From assembly GCF_000372725.1 (NCBI RefSeq), contig NW_005199150.1, positions 19,970 through 83,969 on the forward strand: a stretch of 64,000 nt of DNA, read 5' to 3'. Source of the DNA: Emiliania huxleyi CCMP1516 (Eukaryota > Haptophyta > Isochrysidales > Noelaerhabdaceae). The position numbers were made by a program, and so were the translations under genes. This document shows, one piece after another, positions 30,080 through 41,075 of the stretch (positions are counted from its first letter, which is position 1; each line of letters starts with the position of its first letter). A model generated the notes under the pieces. It made no database searches, had not been told where the DNA came from, and saw only the letters and a list, made by a program, of their open reading frames with translations.

Positions 30080-32965
30080 ATGGATCAGTCGGCCGCCGTC
30101 GATGTCACGGACGCCGTCAGCCGCATCGAGGCGGCAGCCGCCTCCATCCCTATCCACGTTGCCCGGCGGCCGGGGCCAGCGGCCGCCGAGGTCCTCGCCA
30201 GGGCATACGAGAAGGCGACCGCCGGCACGAGTACGTGGTATCGCACCGGCAAGCGTGCCCTCCACCAGCCGCAGCTCGAGCGGTTCGTGGGCGAGCTGAC
30301 GCACTACCTCGACAACGTCACCGCGATTGTGGAGCTGGGCGCTGGGAAGGGCCTCCTTGGGAGGGTGCTGCAAGACGTCAGTGCGATCTCTCGGGGTGAC
30401 AGGGGTGCGCTGCCGCTAGTCGCCATCGAGCAGCGGGAGTGCCCCACCTACGACTCCCGCGAGCACGACGTGACCAGGCTGAACGGCACGTCGGTCGCCC
30501 AAGGCTTCGTCCTCGACGACAAGATCCCGCACGGCGCGCTGGTGATTGCAAAGCACTTTTGCGGGAACGCGTCCGACGAGGCTGTCCGGCTGATCCTCGC
30601 CAGCGAGCGGGTCGCCCTCGCCGCCCTCGCGCCGTGCTGCCACCCAGCCATGCAGTGGGATGCATTCTGCGCGCGCGAGGCCAAAGGCCCGCTCGGCGCC
30701 CTTCTGACGGAGGCGCACTTCCCCGTCCTCCTCGACCTGATCGCCCTCTCCCGCCACGGCCGGGGCGGCTCCTCCGGCCGCGACTGCAAGCGCTGGGAGT
30801 CGCTTCAGGCCCTCGGCGCAAACAGCTGCTACCGCGCTCTTCCGGGACCTTTCCCGGACCTTTCCCGGAGCCTTCTTGCAGGCGCTCGGCGCCGACAGCT
30901 GCTACCGGGCCGGCCGTGCGGCGCGGGTCGTCCTCGAGGCGGCGCGGCTGCAGCAGCTGGCGGCCGCCGGCTTCTCGACCGCCCTCGTCGAGTACGTCGG
31001 CAGCGGGACGGCGCCGCCACACCGCCGTGCTGCCGAGCCGGGCCCGGGCCTGGCCGGAGCCTTGCCGGCGCATCACCATAGGCGCCAGACAACCTGATCC
31101 TGCTCGCCGCCCGGCCGAGCAGCTCCCTCGAGCGCGGTCTCGGCCCGCTCATCCAGACGCCGCGCCCGAGCGGCCTGCACCTGCCGCCGAGCGGGGTGGT
31201 GTTGCACACCGCCGCAAAGGGCGCCTCGCAGACGGAGCGGCTGGCGGAGTACCTGCAGGAGCGGCGTGGGCGCGGGCAGAGACCGAGGCGGCAAGGCCGG
31301 CACAGACAGAGAGAGAGTGTGTGCGAACAGGAGCTGCGCGAGCGCGGCGAGCGCGCGATCGAGTCGGTCGAGATGCACACGTTGGAGCTGGCGCCTGCCG
31401 AGACCACCCGAGATGACCCGAGACTTACCCGAGACTCACCCGAGACTTACCCGAGACTTACCCGAGACTTACCCGAGACGACCCGAGATGACCCGAGACT
31501 TACCTGAGATGACCCGAGATGGCCCGAGATGACCCTAGACGACCCGAGATGGCCCGAGATGGCCCGAGATGACCCGAGATGACCCGAGATGACCCGAGAT
31601 GAGACGAGATGAGTCGGTCGAGACGCACACGCTGGAGCTGGCCGAGTCACCCCCCCCCCCCTTCCAGCGGGACTTTCTCGGAGCCTTCGCGGAGCCTTCC
31701 TGCAGGCTCCCTCGGCCGGCGGCGGCGCCAGCACCCTCGCGCCGTGCGTGGTTGCGGGCGGGGAGGCGGAGGCCGTGCTCAAGGCTCTGATGGCGTCGGA
31801 GGTCCTTTGCCGCTCGATCGACCAGATCACCCCGTACGACCGCTCGGCTTGCGTCGCCCGTTCCAGGCCTTCGGCGGAGGCGGACGCGGCGGCCGTCGTC
31901 ACGGCGCTGCCCGCGACACAGCCCTCGACCTCTCCCGGACATGCCTCCGTGACGCGTCCTCGACGCATCCAGTGCAGGCGCTGCCACGCGACAGCCTCGC
32001 CGGCCGCGGGCAGGTCCTTCGGATGAACTGCCTCCCGCGCAGCCTAGAGTGGTGCGTGGCGTGGGGGGAGCTGCGCCGCCTCCTCCGTGCCCTCCCTACT
32101 CGTAGACCTTGGCTGAGCCTGCCGACAGGTGGGTGGCCGGGGAGCTGCATCGTGCCGGCGCGGCGGTGTCGCCCTCCGCCTTCAGCCACACGCTCTTCGT
32201 GCTGGCGTGGCCGCCCCCCCCCTGCGGGCGGGACACGCACATTGTCTTCTTCGCGACTGGCAGCTCTTCTCTCTCCTCTAGGCTTGGCGCCCGCGCGGGT
32301 CGGGCGACGCCGAGCGGCTCTTGCTCACGGGAGGGCCGTATAGCAGGGACCTCATCGACCTGCGCGCTTGGCGCGAGAAGGCGCCGGCTAGGACGGAGAC
32401 TCTCTCGGCGACTCTCGGCGATTCTCGGCGACTCTCGACGACTCTCGATGACTCTCGATGACTCTCGGCTAATCATCGCGACGATTAGGTGTCTGCCGCC
32501 GCCGGGCTTCCGCACTCGAGGATCGCCGCGCACGTGCAGGAGGTTGCGGAGAGGCACCCGCGGTGCGACCCGAGGGGGAAGCGGATCGGCGTCGTCGCCA
32601 CCTCGAAGGGGTCGGCCGAGGGGCGCGCCTATGAGGCGGTGCTGTCTGCGCTGCATGCCACCGTGGACGTCATCCCGGAACGCACCGCCGAAGAGTCCGG
32701 GGCGGCGCCAGCGAAGCACGCATACGACATGCTCATCGTGGCCATCGATCGCGGGGATGTGCCGGCGGTGGCCGCCACACACCGCGAGCTGCTGAAGCCG
32801 GACGGCGTGCTGTGCGCGCGAGCAAAGCTCGGGGCGCAGGCGCGCGGGCGGCGGATCACGGAGCAGCTGCTGGCTTCGTGGCGCAAGCACGCCTTCCCGA
32901 CGCCGACCGTGCGGCACCTTCTCGCCGACAAGGAGACTGATAGAACCATAATCGTTGAGCTCTGA
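30080..32965 (+). CDS. TRM13-like tRNA methyltransferase with an extra C-terminal region
   Basis: TRM13 enzymes 2'-O-methylate position 4 of certain tRNAs. The ATG at 30080 opens MDQSAAVDVTDAVSR. TRM13 marks follow: an AdoMet loop IVELGAGKGLLGRVL (residues ~83-97), VIAKHFCGNASDEAVRLIL (the family's K-H-x-C-G) and LAALAPCCHPAMQWDAF (the C-C-H motif). The next exons give LGADSCYRAGRAARVVLEAA and APDNLILLAARPSS. Introns at 30809-30881 and 31011-31081 are 71-73 bases, GC-AG, each starting with a copy of the next exon. Further exons to the stop at 32965 (GDAERLLLTGGPYSRDLIDL; then KHAYDMLIVAIDRGDVPAVA and THRELLKPDGVLC) look like a second Rossmann-type domain. I cannot tell whether they belong to the same protein or to a second gene. 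Exon joins after 31300 are unsettled. Confidence 0.65.
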
Positions 32966-33142
32966 GGCGATTTGTGTGATAAAGAGAAAATGAAAACGGT
33001 AGATCGGCCCCCACATCAACAAACATGTCAACGTACTCTCCTGACACGCATGCGCGAACGCGTGGATTGCTGTGCGGCGACACGCATGCGCGCGCGAGTG
33101 TGCGTGCGTGGAGTAGCTACGCGGTGAACGCCGCCTTGCTAC
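32966..33142. other. Short convergent spacer
   Basis: Separates the methyltransferase gene from the RING gene that ends at 33143. It contains several atgcgcgcg-type words and no other feature. Confidence 0.3.
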
Positions 33143-33490
33143 TCACATGAACAAGCCGGGAAGCTTCTCGGCGATGGGCTCTCGGCATATCGGGCATATC
33201 CCCGCCAGACCGGCACGGCCCGGGCCAAAGTTGGCGGCGCACCCCTCGCAGAGGCAGAAGTGTTTGCACGGGAGCAATGCGACGGACTTTCGGCCGTCAT
33301 GACACACGACACACTCGTCGGCCTGTGGCTGCGCCTGCGCCTGCGCCTGCGCTGCCCGCGCTTGAGCCTGCGCGCGCGCTGCCTGCGCCTGCGATGCCTG
33401 CGCTGCCCGCGCTTGCGCTGCCTGCGCTTGCGCTACCTGCGCTTGCGCTGCCTGCACCTGTTGCCACAGTTGCGCCTGCCTCTGATGCAT
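33143..33490 (-). CDS. Small RING-finger protein with Gln/Ala repeat head
   Basis: 115 residues from the ATG at 33490. The first half is an Ala/Gln-rich run of QAQAAQA type. The second half is a C3HC4 RING: ECVVCHDGRKSVALLPCKHF, then CLCEGC and CPICREPI, ending LPGLFM. The likely role is an E3 ubiquitin ligase of the MULAN/IAP style C-terminal RING. The Gln-rich coding runs on past the ATG, so a longer first exon with a GCTCAG acceptor near 33560 is possible. The gene is convergent with the methyltransferase and divergent from the CHAT gene. Confidence 0.75.
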   Translation of the reverse strand: MHQRQAQLWQQVQAAQAQVAQAQAAQARAAQASQAQAARAQAQARAAQAQAQAQPQADECVVCHDGRKSVALLPCKHFCLCEGCAANFGPGRAGLAGICPICREPIAEKLPGLFM

Positions 33491-33790
33491 GAGTTGCTGT
33501 AGCTGCCATGACGGCAGCTGCAGCTGCCATCGCTGCTGCTGGTGCTGCTGGTGCTGCTGAGCGCACGCAGTCCGTCACGCGCCGGATGTAGAGGCTAGAG
33601 CTCTGCGTGCTTGTTCCGTGAAGAAGAACATAACATCGCTCCTGGAGGGTCTCGTCTGTGGGCGAGATGTGTCATGTGTGTTGCCTTGCGGAAGGCTAGC
33701 TAAAAAAAATGCATTGCGCCCCGGGACGTGTCCCGGGGTTCCCGGGCGACGGGCGCGAGTCGTGGCCGGGCGCGAGTCGTAGCTCCAACC

Positions 33791-36334
33791 ATGCCTCCTC
33801 ATCAAAACCCCGATGGCGAGCCCTGCTTCTATAGCGGGGATGCTCAGGCCAGCGCGTGGTACTTCTGGTCCCTCGATACCCAGGGGCGGTCGCATGCTGA
33901 GGGCTGCGCGCAACAGTGGCAACCACAACGGCCACCGAACGGGCCATCGTGCGATTGCTGGAACCGCGCCTGCATTCAAGGGAGGGTATGGTTCGCAAGC
34001 AAGACTAGCGATCGCCCGCGACGAAAATGGATGGACGAGAAGGCGCAGCAGTACGGCGGCCAGCCGCGAAAGTACTACACTGGCCACCCGCCCCTCCCGA
34101 TGGTCACCCGCTTCAACGCCAATGCAGAGGCGCCTCCTGCAACTGCCTCCAACACCAGTGGAGCAGCGAGCTCGAGCTCGCCTGCAGTGGCGCCCGCATC
34201 AGCGCCCTCCGGTGCCGTACAGCAGGATGGTGGCGGCTTGGAGCCGGAGTGGGAGCTTCTCGCCTTCCGCGGACGCCGGCCAGCATTGTGCGTCTCAAGC
34301 GGAGGCAGCAGCATCCGCAGCACGCCACCGCGGTTGACCATGGCTGCCGAGGATCTAGACCCGTCGCGCGTGGCCGCCACCATCGCGTCCGTGCTACTCG
34401 GCATCGAGGCGAGCGCACGCGCAAGCCAGACACCGCAGTCGCGGCCGCTGCCGCCAACGCAGCCACCACTGCTGCCGCCAGAGGTGCTGTCGCTCTCCGT
34501 CGAGCTGGTTATGCTCACAGAGAGCCAGCCCGACCTTGCCGCCTCGGCATTGCTCCTTTCGTTGGGCGACGACGGCGTCGACCCGGGCCTGATTCGGGCG
34601 GCGCTGGACCGTCGCGAGGAGACGCTGCGGCGCAGTCTCTCGCTCGAGGAGAATGCAGCGATGGGCACTTGGGCAACCGTCTTTGAGCGGCTGCCTCTGC
34701 GCGGAGACATCGTGCCCGTCTGGTCGCACACCGACGAGACGGGCACCTACGCGTGCATCCGCCTAAAGCTGAAGCCCGCGCTGGTGCTACTCGGCCTCGA
34801 GCCCGCGCAGCGTGGCGAGCTGCAGCATGTCTGGCCGATCGCAGAGTGCCTCGCCAAAGCTGCGCATTACAACTACGCGGATCTGGTCACGCGCGTGCTC
34901 GCATCCTCGCCGCATCTGCTCGACTACCACGTCGAGCTGGGCTTGCCGCAGCGGGGCGCGTACGATTGCGCGCCCATTGGATTCGCGTGCATGGCACCGC
35001 TGAGCGAGGCGCAGGCGCGCACCGTCCAGGCCATCCTGGCCGCGGTGCAGAGGCGTGCGCTGCAACACGGAGTGGAGCCCTTCCACAAATTCAGTCCGGG
35101 GCTGGACCACGGGCTCTACTCGGCAGAGTTCAACGCGCTCCAGCAGTGCTTGAAGTGCGGCAACGCCGGCTGCGCACGGCTGTTGCTCGACGCCGGAGTG
35201 CCGGCGGACGGCGTCGACCCCGACCTCGCCGCCGCGCTCGACCGGCTGCAGCTGGGGGAGCGCCCTTCCCACCCCCACATTACCGACGACCTCGTGGCCG
35301 AGGCGATGGGGGTCTTTGGCGGCAACCACGCCATGGCTCTTGGCTATCTCGTCGGCAGGCTCCGCCTCGAGGACAGGCCCCCGCACGGTGGATGGGCGGC
35401 GCTGGACCCTGGCGGCGTCAAGGCAAAGGCGCTGCGAGACAAGCACACGGCCGACGCGCAGATCCGAGACTTGCGCAGCCAGATGCTCTTTGCCGAGTCG
35501 ACGCAGCTGCGCGAGGAGCTGCTCCGCGAGCAGCGCGATTGCGCGCAGAGGCGGGGCGACCTCCTGCTGGCCTTCGTGTGCAACCCCGACCACCCAAACC
35601 ACCTCGACGACGCGCTTCCGCAGGCGCTCAACGACGCGCTCGCCGCCTCGCACGCCGTCCCCGCTTCGATCATCGGCGGCACGGCCTTCTCCCTCCGCAA
35701 GGACAAGCCCCAGCCCGTCCACTACAAGGTGCTGAAGAGGCGACAGGAGGCGCAGGCCGCCGACCGCGACTGCACCTTCGAGAGGCTCGAGGCCGAGCTG
35801 GCGGAGCGCGGCGCGCGGGGCAGGTCGCCTTGCTACTTCCTCTTCTCGGGCCACGCCAACCTGCACGACGAGGGCCGGCCAAAGCGGCTCGGCTTCACCG
35901 ACTCGGAGGGCAACCTCGCACCGGCTGACAATGACCGGGTGGCGGCGCTGCTGGGCGAGCATGCGCGCACCCACCCGGGCTCGAGCGGCACGATCGAGCT
36001 TGTCGTGCTCAACGGCTGCGGCTCGTTGGATCTCGGGCGCAAGTGCCGCAGCCGCGGCGTGCCGGTGGTCGTCTGCTGGGAGACGGACGTGCAGGATGAG
36101 GCGGCCTACCTCTTCGTGCGCGGCTTTTTCCGCAGCCTCGCCGAGAGCCGGGACTTTGAAGTCGCATTCCGCGCCGGCAAGGCCGCTGTCCGGAGCAAGA
36201 CGCGACTCGTCCTCGAGGGTGCTCGCACGAGGACGGTGCCCTTCTTTGAGCTCACCGCGCCCGGCCCCGAGCCCGCAAAGCCGCTCCCGAGTGGAAGCTT
36301 TGCGGCGGGCGTGCCGGCTATGCTGACAAAGTGA
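33791..36334 (+). CDS. CHAT-domain (caspase-like) protease
   Basis: 847 residues in one exon from the ATG at 33791. The end is a CHAT peptidase: RSPCYFLFSGHANLHDEG has the catalytic His at residue 688, and ELVVLNGCGSLDLG has the catalytic Cys at residue 743. It is followed by VPVVVCWETDVQDEAAYLFV, FFRSLAES and AFRAGKAAV, the usual helix-strand order of the family. The middle (residues ~300-560) resembles ankyrin-type helices (LQQCLKCGNAGCARLLLDAG) and a UBA-like LVAEAMGVFGGNHAMALGYL. The head is Cys/Trp/Gln-rich and unfamiliar. CHAT proteases in prokaryotes often work in self/non-self or cell-death circuits; that role here is inference only. The absence of introns is notable beside heavily spliced neighbours. 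A longer frame to 33728 lacks an ATG. Confidence 0.8.
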   Translation: MPPHQNPDGEPCFYSGDAQASAWYFWSLDTQGRSHAEGCAQQWQPQRPPNGPSCDCWNRACIQGRVWFASKTSDRPRRKWMDEKAQQYGGQPRKYYTGHPPLPMVTRFNANAEAPPATASNTSGAASSSSPAVAPASAPSGAVQQDGGGLEPEWELLAFRGRRPALCVSSGGSSIRSTPPRLTMAAEDLDPSRVAATIASVLLGIEASARASQTPQSRPLPPTQPPLLPPEVLSLSVELVMLTESQPDLAASALLLSLGDDGVDPGLIRAALDRREETLRRSLSLEENAAMGTWATVFERLPLRGDIVPVWSHTDETGTYACIRLKLKPALVLLGLEPAQRGELQHVWPIAECLAKAAHYNYADLVTRVLASSPHLLDYHVELGLPQRGAYDCAPIGFACMAPLSEAQARTVQAILAAVQRRALQHGVEPFHKFSPGLDHGLYSAEFNALQQCLKCGNAGCARLLLDAGVPADGVDPDLAAALDRLQLGERPSHPHITDDLVAEAMGVFGGNHAMALGYLVGRLRLEDRPPHGGWAALDPGGVKAKALRDKHTADAQIRDLRSQMLFAESTQLREELLREQRDCAQRRGDLLLAFVCNPDHPNHLDDALPQALNDALAASHAVPASIIGGTAFSLRKDKPQPVHYKVLKRRQEAQAADRDCTFERLEAELAERGARGRSPCYFLFSGHANLHDEGRPKRLGFTDSEGNLAPADNDRVAALLGEHARTHPGSSGTIELVVLNGCGSLDLGRKCRSRGVPVVVCWETDVQDEAAYLFVRGFFRSLAESRDFEVAFRAGKAAVRSKTRLVLEGARTRTVPFFELTAPGPEPAKPLPSGSFAAGVPAMLTK

Positions 36335-36520
36335 CATTTCACTCACCAAATACTTCTCCGTCTAAGTGCCTGGTACCACCGTCAGGCCACCTGTAGTATG
36401 CATCGTCAGTGTACGTGTAGAGAGTTGCAATTTGAATTTACGCGGGGTTTGAAAGCGCGTCAAATACCACACCCGTGAAGACTGAACCAACTTCGTGTGT
36501 GCGGCCGACGAGCCGGAAGC

Positions 36521-38600
36521 ATGTCCGGCGATGTGGCCAAATTCTCCGCCTGGCTGCACCAAATGCAGCACCCTGCCGAGTGCGGTCAGACAGTTGGCCA
36601 CGTGCAGCGGCAGGAATACTTTTGGGGGCTCGGGCTTGGCGCACAGCTTGTCTCGCTCAAGTTCGGGCTGCTCGCGGCGCTGCTCAAGGGCCACGTCTAC
36701 CACCTGCCGACCTCCCACTACACCAACCCGGTCGCCTGCCCCTCTCGCTCGTTCGACTGCTACTTTGAGCCCGCCTCCAACTGCACGCTGGCGACGCACC
36801 GCAAGGTCATCCAGGTCGGCATCCGTTGGTGCACTGACGTGCCCGAGGGTCGTCTGGGCAGCCTGGCCGGCCTCGCTGAGCCGCATCCGAAGGAGTGGTT
36901 CCACGCGCAGCTGACGGCCTTCCTCTTCCGCCCAAGCGTGGCGATGCGCTCCCTCCTCGTCGAGCTCTCGGGCTCACTCACCACCTCGGACCCGCTCTCA
37001 AACGCTTCGCGTACCGTCGCAGAGGCCGCGAGGGGCGAGGTGCCGACCGTGCTGTCCAGCGTGGACCCCGCCTTCGGGCAGCTCGCGGAGAGGGCGGTGG
37101 GCAAGCTAAATGGCAAGGGCAAGGGTAAGGGCAAGGGAAGGGGGGCGCGGCGGCTGCAGGAGGCGGCGGGCGGCGGCGGCGGCGGCGGCGGCGGGGTCGC
37201 CGTTTTTGACCCGGCCCGCTGCGTCGCCGTGCACGTCCGCCGCACAGACAAGTTCAAGACGCGGCGGTGAGAGACGGCTGGTTGTCGCGGGCGGCGGCTG
37301 CGGACGGCGCTCGCTCACACCTCCCGCTGGAACAGGCGAGAGGACCGGCTGCCTCCCAAGTCGTTTCCAGAGTACGCGCAGCTGTACCGCGGCTGGGCGT
37401 ACTGGCGGCAGACCAGGCCGCCCGCCGAGCTGCAGCTGCTCGTCGGATCGGAGGACAAGCACACGTGCTCTCCTCTCTCCGCCCTCTGCTCGCGCCCGAT
37501 GGGCGGTCTGTCTGACGGGTTGGCGATGGATTGCGCCGCCGCAGGTACTCCCTCTTCCCGCCTCTGGTCGCGCCGTCCGTCTCGTACTGGGTGCCGCCTC
37601 GCTTCTTCGTGATGGACATGTCCGAAGGCAAGACCTTCAAGTCGATCAACCAGGGCAACTCGCGCCTCGAGCAGGCCATCTCCCCAGTCTCCACATGCAC
37701 ATGCACAGTCTCGCCGCGTTTCTTTCTGCCTCCGCGGCTCCCCATGTCTGCTGCTGGTCGCCTTCATCCTGCGTTCTCTTCCTGCCTCCCCGCGGCTCCC
37801 CATGTCTTGCTGTTGTTCGCCTTCATCCCGCGCCCGAGCTTCTGCCAACCCCCCGGCACGAGCCGCCCGCCACCCTCCCACCCTCTCCCCGCCCCGAGCA
37901 GCTCTACGCCATCATGAGCTACCGTGCCACAGAGCGGAACCAGTCTGCAGCCGCGCTCGCCGCCGTCGCATCCTCCGACATCGACGCGGCGGGACTGCTC
38001 AAGGCGCGGGAGGGGGGGAGGGATGGAGGGGGGGGGAAGGGGGGGGCGGGGAGCGACGGCTGCTCGCGGGGTGGGGAGCGGCGTCTCTTCACGCGCCGCC
38101 CCTGTGGAGTAGGACGAGGGGATGGTGCTCGTGGCGCAGATGATTCTGATGGGACGCTGCGCCGCCTTCATCGGCAGCTGCACCTCGTGCGGGCGGGCGC
38201 GCGGCGCGTGACAGGATTGCGACGAGCGGGGCACGGTTGCCGTAGGCTCGTACGCCTCCAACGTGGCGGTGCTCGTCCACGATTTGATGGCGCACAGCCG
38301 CCTCCTCGACGGCGGTCGCTTTCAGGTGTGAAACATGGCGGCGTGGCGGGTGTGAAGAGACGCCGTTCACGCCTCCTGGGCCGGCGGGCTCTTTGCAGGT
38401 GCTCGACGTGAACGGCCGGTCGTATTGCGGGTGCGGCGCATCGTTCTGCATGACGCTCGAGAAGAAGGCGTTGCGCGACCCGACGAGGAGTACGGAGGAG
38501 AGAGCGCCGCCGCTGTCCGCCCTCAAGGGGGGTGGGCGCGCGTCTCGCTTCACGCGGGCGCCACTGTGAATAGGACATCGTCACCTCCTTCCACGCGTGA
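36521..38600 (+). CDS. GT23-like (FUT8-type) fucosyltransferase-family protein
   Basis: Exon 1 from the ATG at 36521 reads EYFWGLGLGAQLVSLKFGLL, and ends near CVAVHVRRTDKFKTRR. The V-H-x-R-R-T-D-K motif is the signature of alpha-1,6-fucosyltransferases. Further exons give REDRLPPKSFPEYAQLYRGW, YSLFPPLVAPSVSYWVPPRF, LYAIMSYRATERNQ, then DEGMVLVAQMILMGRCAAFI and SNVAVLVHDLMAH (matching the 'DF.V.TFSS...R...E.M' end of the fold), and VLDVNGRSYCGCGASFC. A last short exon DIVTSFHA appears to stop at 38600. It would add a sugar in the Golgi. A GGGGGGGGGG run and a GKGKGKGKG run interrupt exon 1. Several introns hold G-runs and tgcacatgc or ctgcctccgcggctcccc repeats. Donor specificity cannot be read from sequence. 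Confidence 0.65.
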
Positions 38601-39117
38601 CGGCTGCTGGGCTGCCGGTGCATTGTGGGTGTGACGCGGTGGTGCGCCGGTGAGCGCGTTGGTATGGCGTGTGCGATGGACGTGGCACGATGCACGCGGC
38701 ACGGGCAGTCCGGGGGGCGGCGCGCCGGTGATGTGATGACCTGCAGTACGACAGAACTCAGAAGTGTCAAGTGAGTGTGGTGTATAGAGTGGTCAAAATT
38801 AGAAATAAGAAAAGAACGAAACTCGAAAGAAAAAACGGAGTCGGACATCCCACAAGCTGGGTCAAAATTTAGCCAAAGAGAGGACGGAGTAAACTAATTT
38901 CTCGTTTCTGGTGTCACACTGAGCCCAGAGACATGCCTAGTTGTGTGCTGAGAACGGTGAACGCCCTTAGACTATATTCGTATATTAAGAGGGGTGAGCC
39001 TAGGGCAGCAACCCGACGGGCAGACCCCGCCCCGCTCGGAGGGCGTGCACCACACAGCACACAGGGAGGTGCGTGCGTGTGCCCGTCGGGGCCGCCAGTT
39101 GCTTTAATTCTTTTTCT
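38601..39117. other. Intergenic stretch
   Basis: Nothing recognisable is seen apart from an AT-richer patch at about 38750-38990. Confidence 0.35.
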
Positions 39118-39420
39118 GTGTTAGTGCCAGTGCGAGCCAGTCCCGTGCCCAAAGAAAGAAAGAAAGAAAACAGACAACCCAAGGGAGGGATGGGAGGACG
39201 GCACGCCGCCACCACACAGGGATTTTAAGGAGAGGTGTGTGGTGCGCTATCCGTCGCCCACCCTAGGGAGTCTGCCTCTTCCTATCTCTCTTCGCAGTCT
39301 CTCGCCGATTCTCGCTGCAACCTTCATGCCACCTCGCGGCCGTCCCACCCTCGTCGTTCTCTCCCTTGTCACTTCCTCCCGTGCCCAGTGTTGTGCGAGG
39401 CTTAGGCTGCAAGTTCTTTT
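39118..39420 (+). repeat. Dispersed repeat, copy 3, split by a retroposon
   Basis: Left part ccagtcccgtgccca (to 39151) and right part cccgtgcccagtgttgtgcg (from 39378) are the same repeat as at 2876-2945, interrupted by the insertion at 39152-39376. Confidence 0.7.
39152..39376 (-). mobile_element. Short retroposon (LINE-like tail) with target-site duplication
   Basis: The element reads 5' to 3' on the minus strand and ends in a (TTTC)n tail, seen as aagaaagaaagaaag at 39152. It is flanked by the 11-base duplication tcccgtgccca at 39141-39151 and 39377-39387. Its body matches the 3' part of the larger element at 45575-47300. It is a 5'-truncated copy. Confidence 0.8.
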
Positions 39421-39470
39421 TCTCGACGGCGCGCTACGCTCAGCCTGCGCATCTAACAACACCTGTGTAT

Positions 39471-41040
39471 ATGCCGGCTTGGTCCCCCTCTCCGCTGCCG
39501 CCGCCCCCGCCGCTCGAGCCAAGACCACCGCCACTGATCACCGGCACCGCGAGACGCGAACGCCTCCGGCGGCTTGTACGGGCGCCACGCCCTCCTCCCT
39601 CGCCACCGCCGCCGGCTCCGCCCATGCCGCCCATGCCACCGCATCTGCCTCCGCCGCCGCCCTTTCCGTCGCCCTCACCGCCCTCGCCGCCGCCACTACT
39701 GCCACCGCCACTAGCGCCACCGCCGCCACCATCGCCGCCGCCGAGGCTGCCGCCTTTGTCACCACCCCCGTCAGTCCCGCCTCCTTCGTCACCGCCACCC
39801 ACGATGCCGCCACCGCCGCTTTCGCCGCCGCATCTACCTCCGCCGTTGCCACCGTCGTCACCGTCACCGCCGTCCGCTCCCCCCCAGCAGCCAATGCCTG
39901 CAGCGCCGCCGCCGACTCTTCCCCCAGGCGACACCTACCTGCCCTCGGTGCGGTTTCAACTCGACCTCGGGCTCCTGCCAAGCCAGGCGCAGGGTCGGCC
40001 AGACGTGATGTTGCGGGCGATCGTGGTCGACGTCCTGTTGATGCTTATCCCCGCCGGTGCCCCGTCCAGGGAGGCGGTCGGCCAGATGACGGGCGTCACC
40101 CTTCTCCGGGGCGGCGAATCTGCGTTGGTGGAGATCGTGGAGCTGCCCGGCGTGCCCGGGCCGACCGGGAAAGAAGTCCATCAGGCGATGACGGCGAGTC
40201 GGGGGGAGGTCGCGCCGCTGTGCGTCTTCAGCGTGCGCTGGTGTGCGGGCAACGTCTTTCTGAACTTCATGCGCAGCCTGTGTGCGAGCTCTGACGTCTG
40301 CTCGAGCTCGATTGCGTTCGAGGTGCTCGCTCTCTCTCTCTGTGTATATCACTCTCGCGTGCTGCACTCCGCTCACACGCGCACCGGGCCTTGAGGTGCC
40401 GCGGCGCGCGGGGGGCTCCGCTGCGTCGTGGGGGGCTGTCGTGGGAGGTGGAGAGGTGGAGACGCGAGGGGGAGCCAAGCCCCCGTGCCCCACACACACC
40501 TCGCCACCACACACCTCGCCACCTCGCCTCTCGCACCTCTCAGGTACCTCCCATCCTTGCCAAGGTCGTGCACACTTTCCCGCGCCCGCCGCTCGCGCCG
40601 CCGCCGCCGCCGTCGCCGCCACTTTCGCCCACCCCGCCTGCCGCCCCGCCACAGCCCGCACCGCCCCCGCCTGCCCTGCCGCCGTCGCCGCCGCCGCCGC
40701 CGTCCCCGCCGCCGTCGCCGTCCCCGCCGTCCTTGCCGCCCTCGCCGCCGCCGCCCACACGCCCTCCGCCCACACGCCCGCCCCCCTTGGCGCCGCCACC
40801 GGACCCGCTGCCGCCGCCCCTCTCGCCGCCTCCCCCTCCCCCAGCCCCGCCTCCCCCAGCCCCGCTGTATTGGCTGCTACCGCGGGCGCCGCCGCCGCCG
40901 CCTTCCCCGCCGCCTTCCCCGCCGCCTTCCCCGCAACCGCTAGCGCCGCCACCTTCCCCGCAACCGCCAGCGCCACCGCCGCCATCATCGCCGCCGCCGC
41001 GATCGCCGCCGCCGTCGCCGCCGCCACAGCAGCCTCCGCT

Positions 41041-41075
<35 letters not shown>

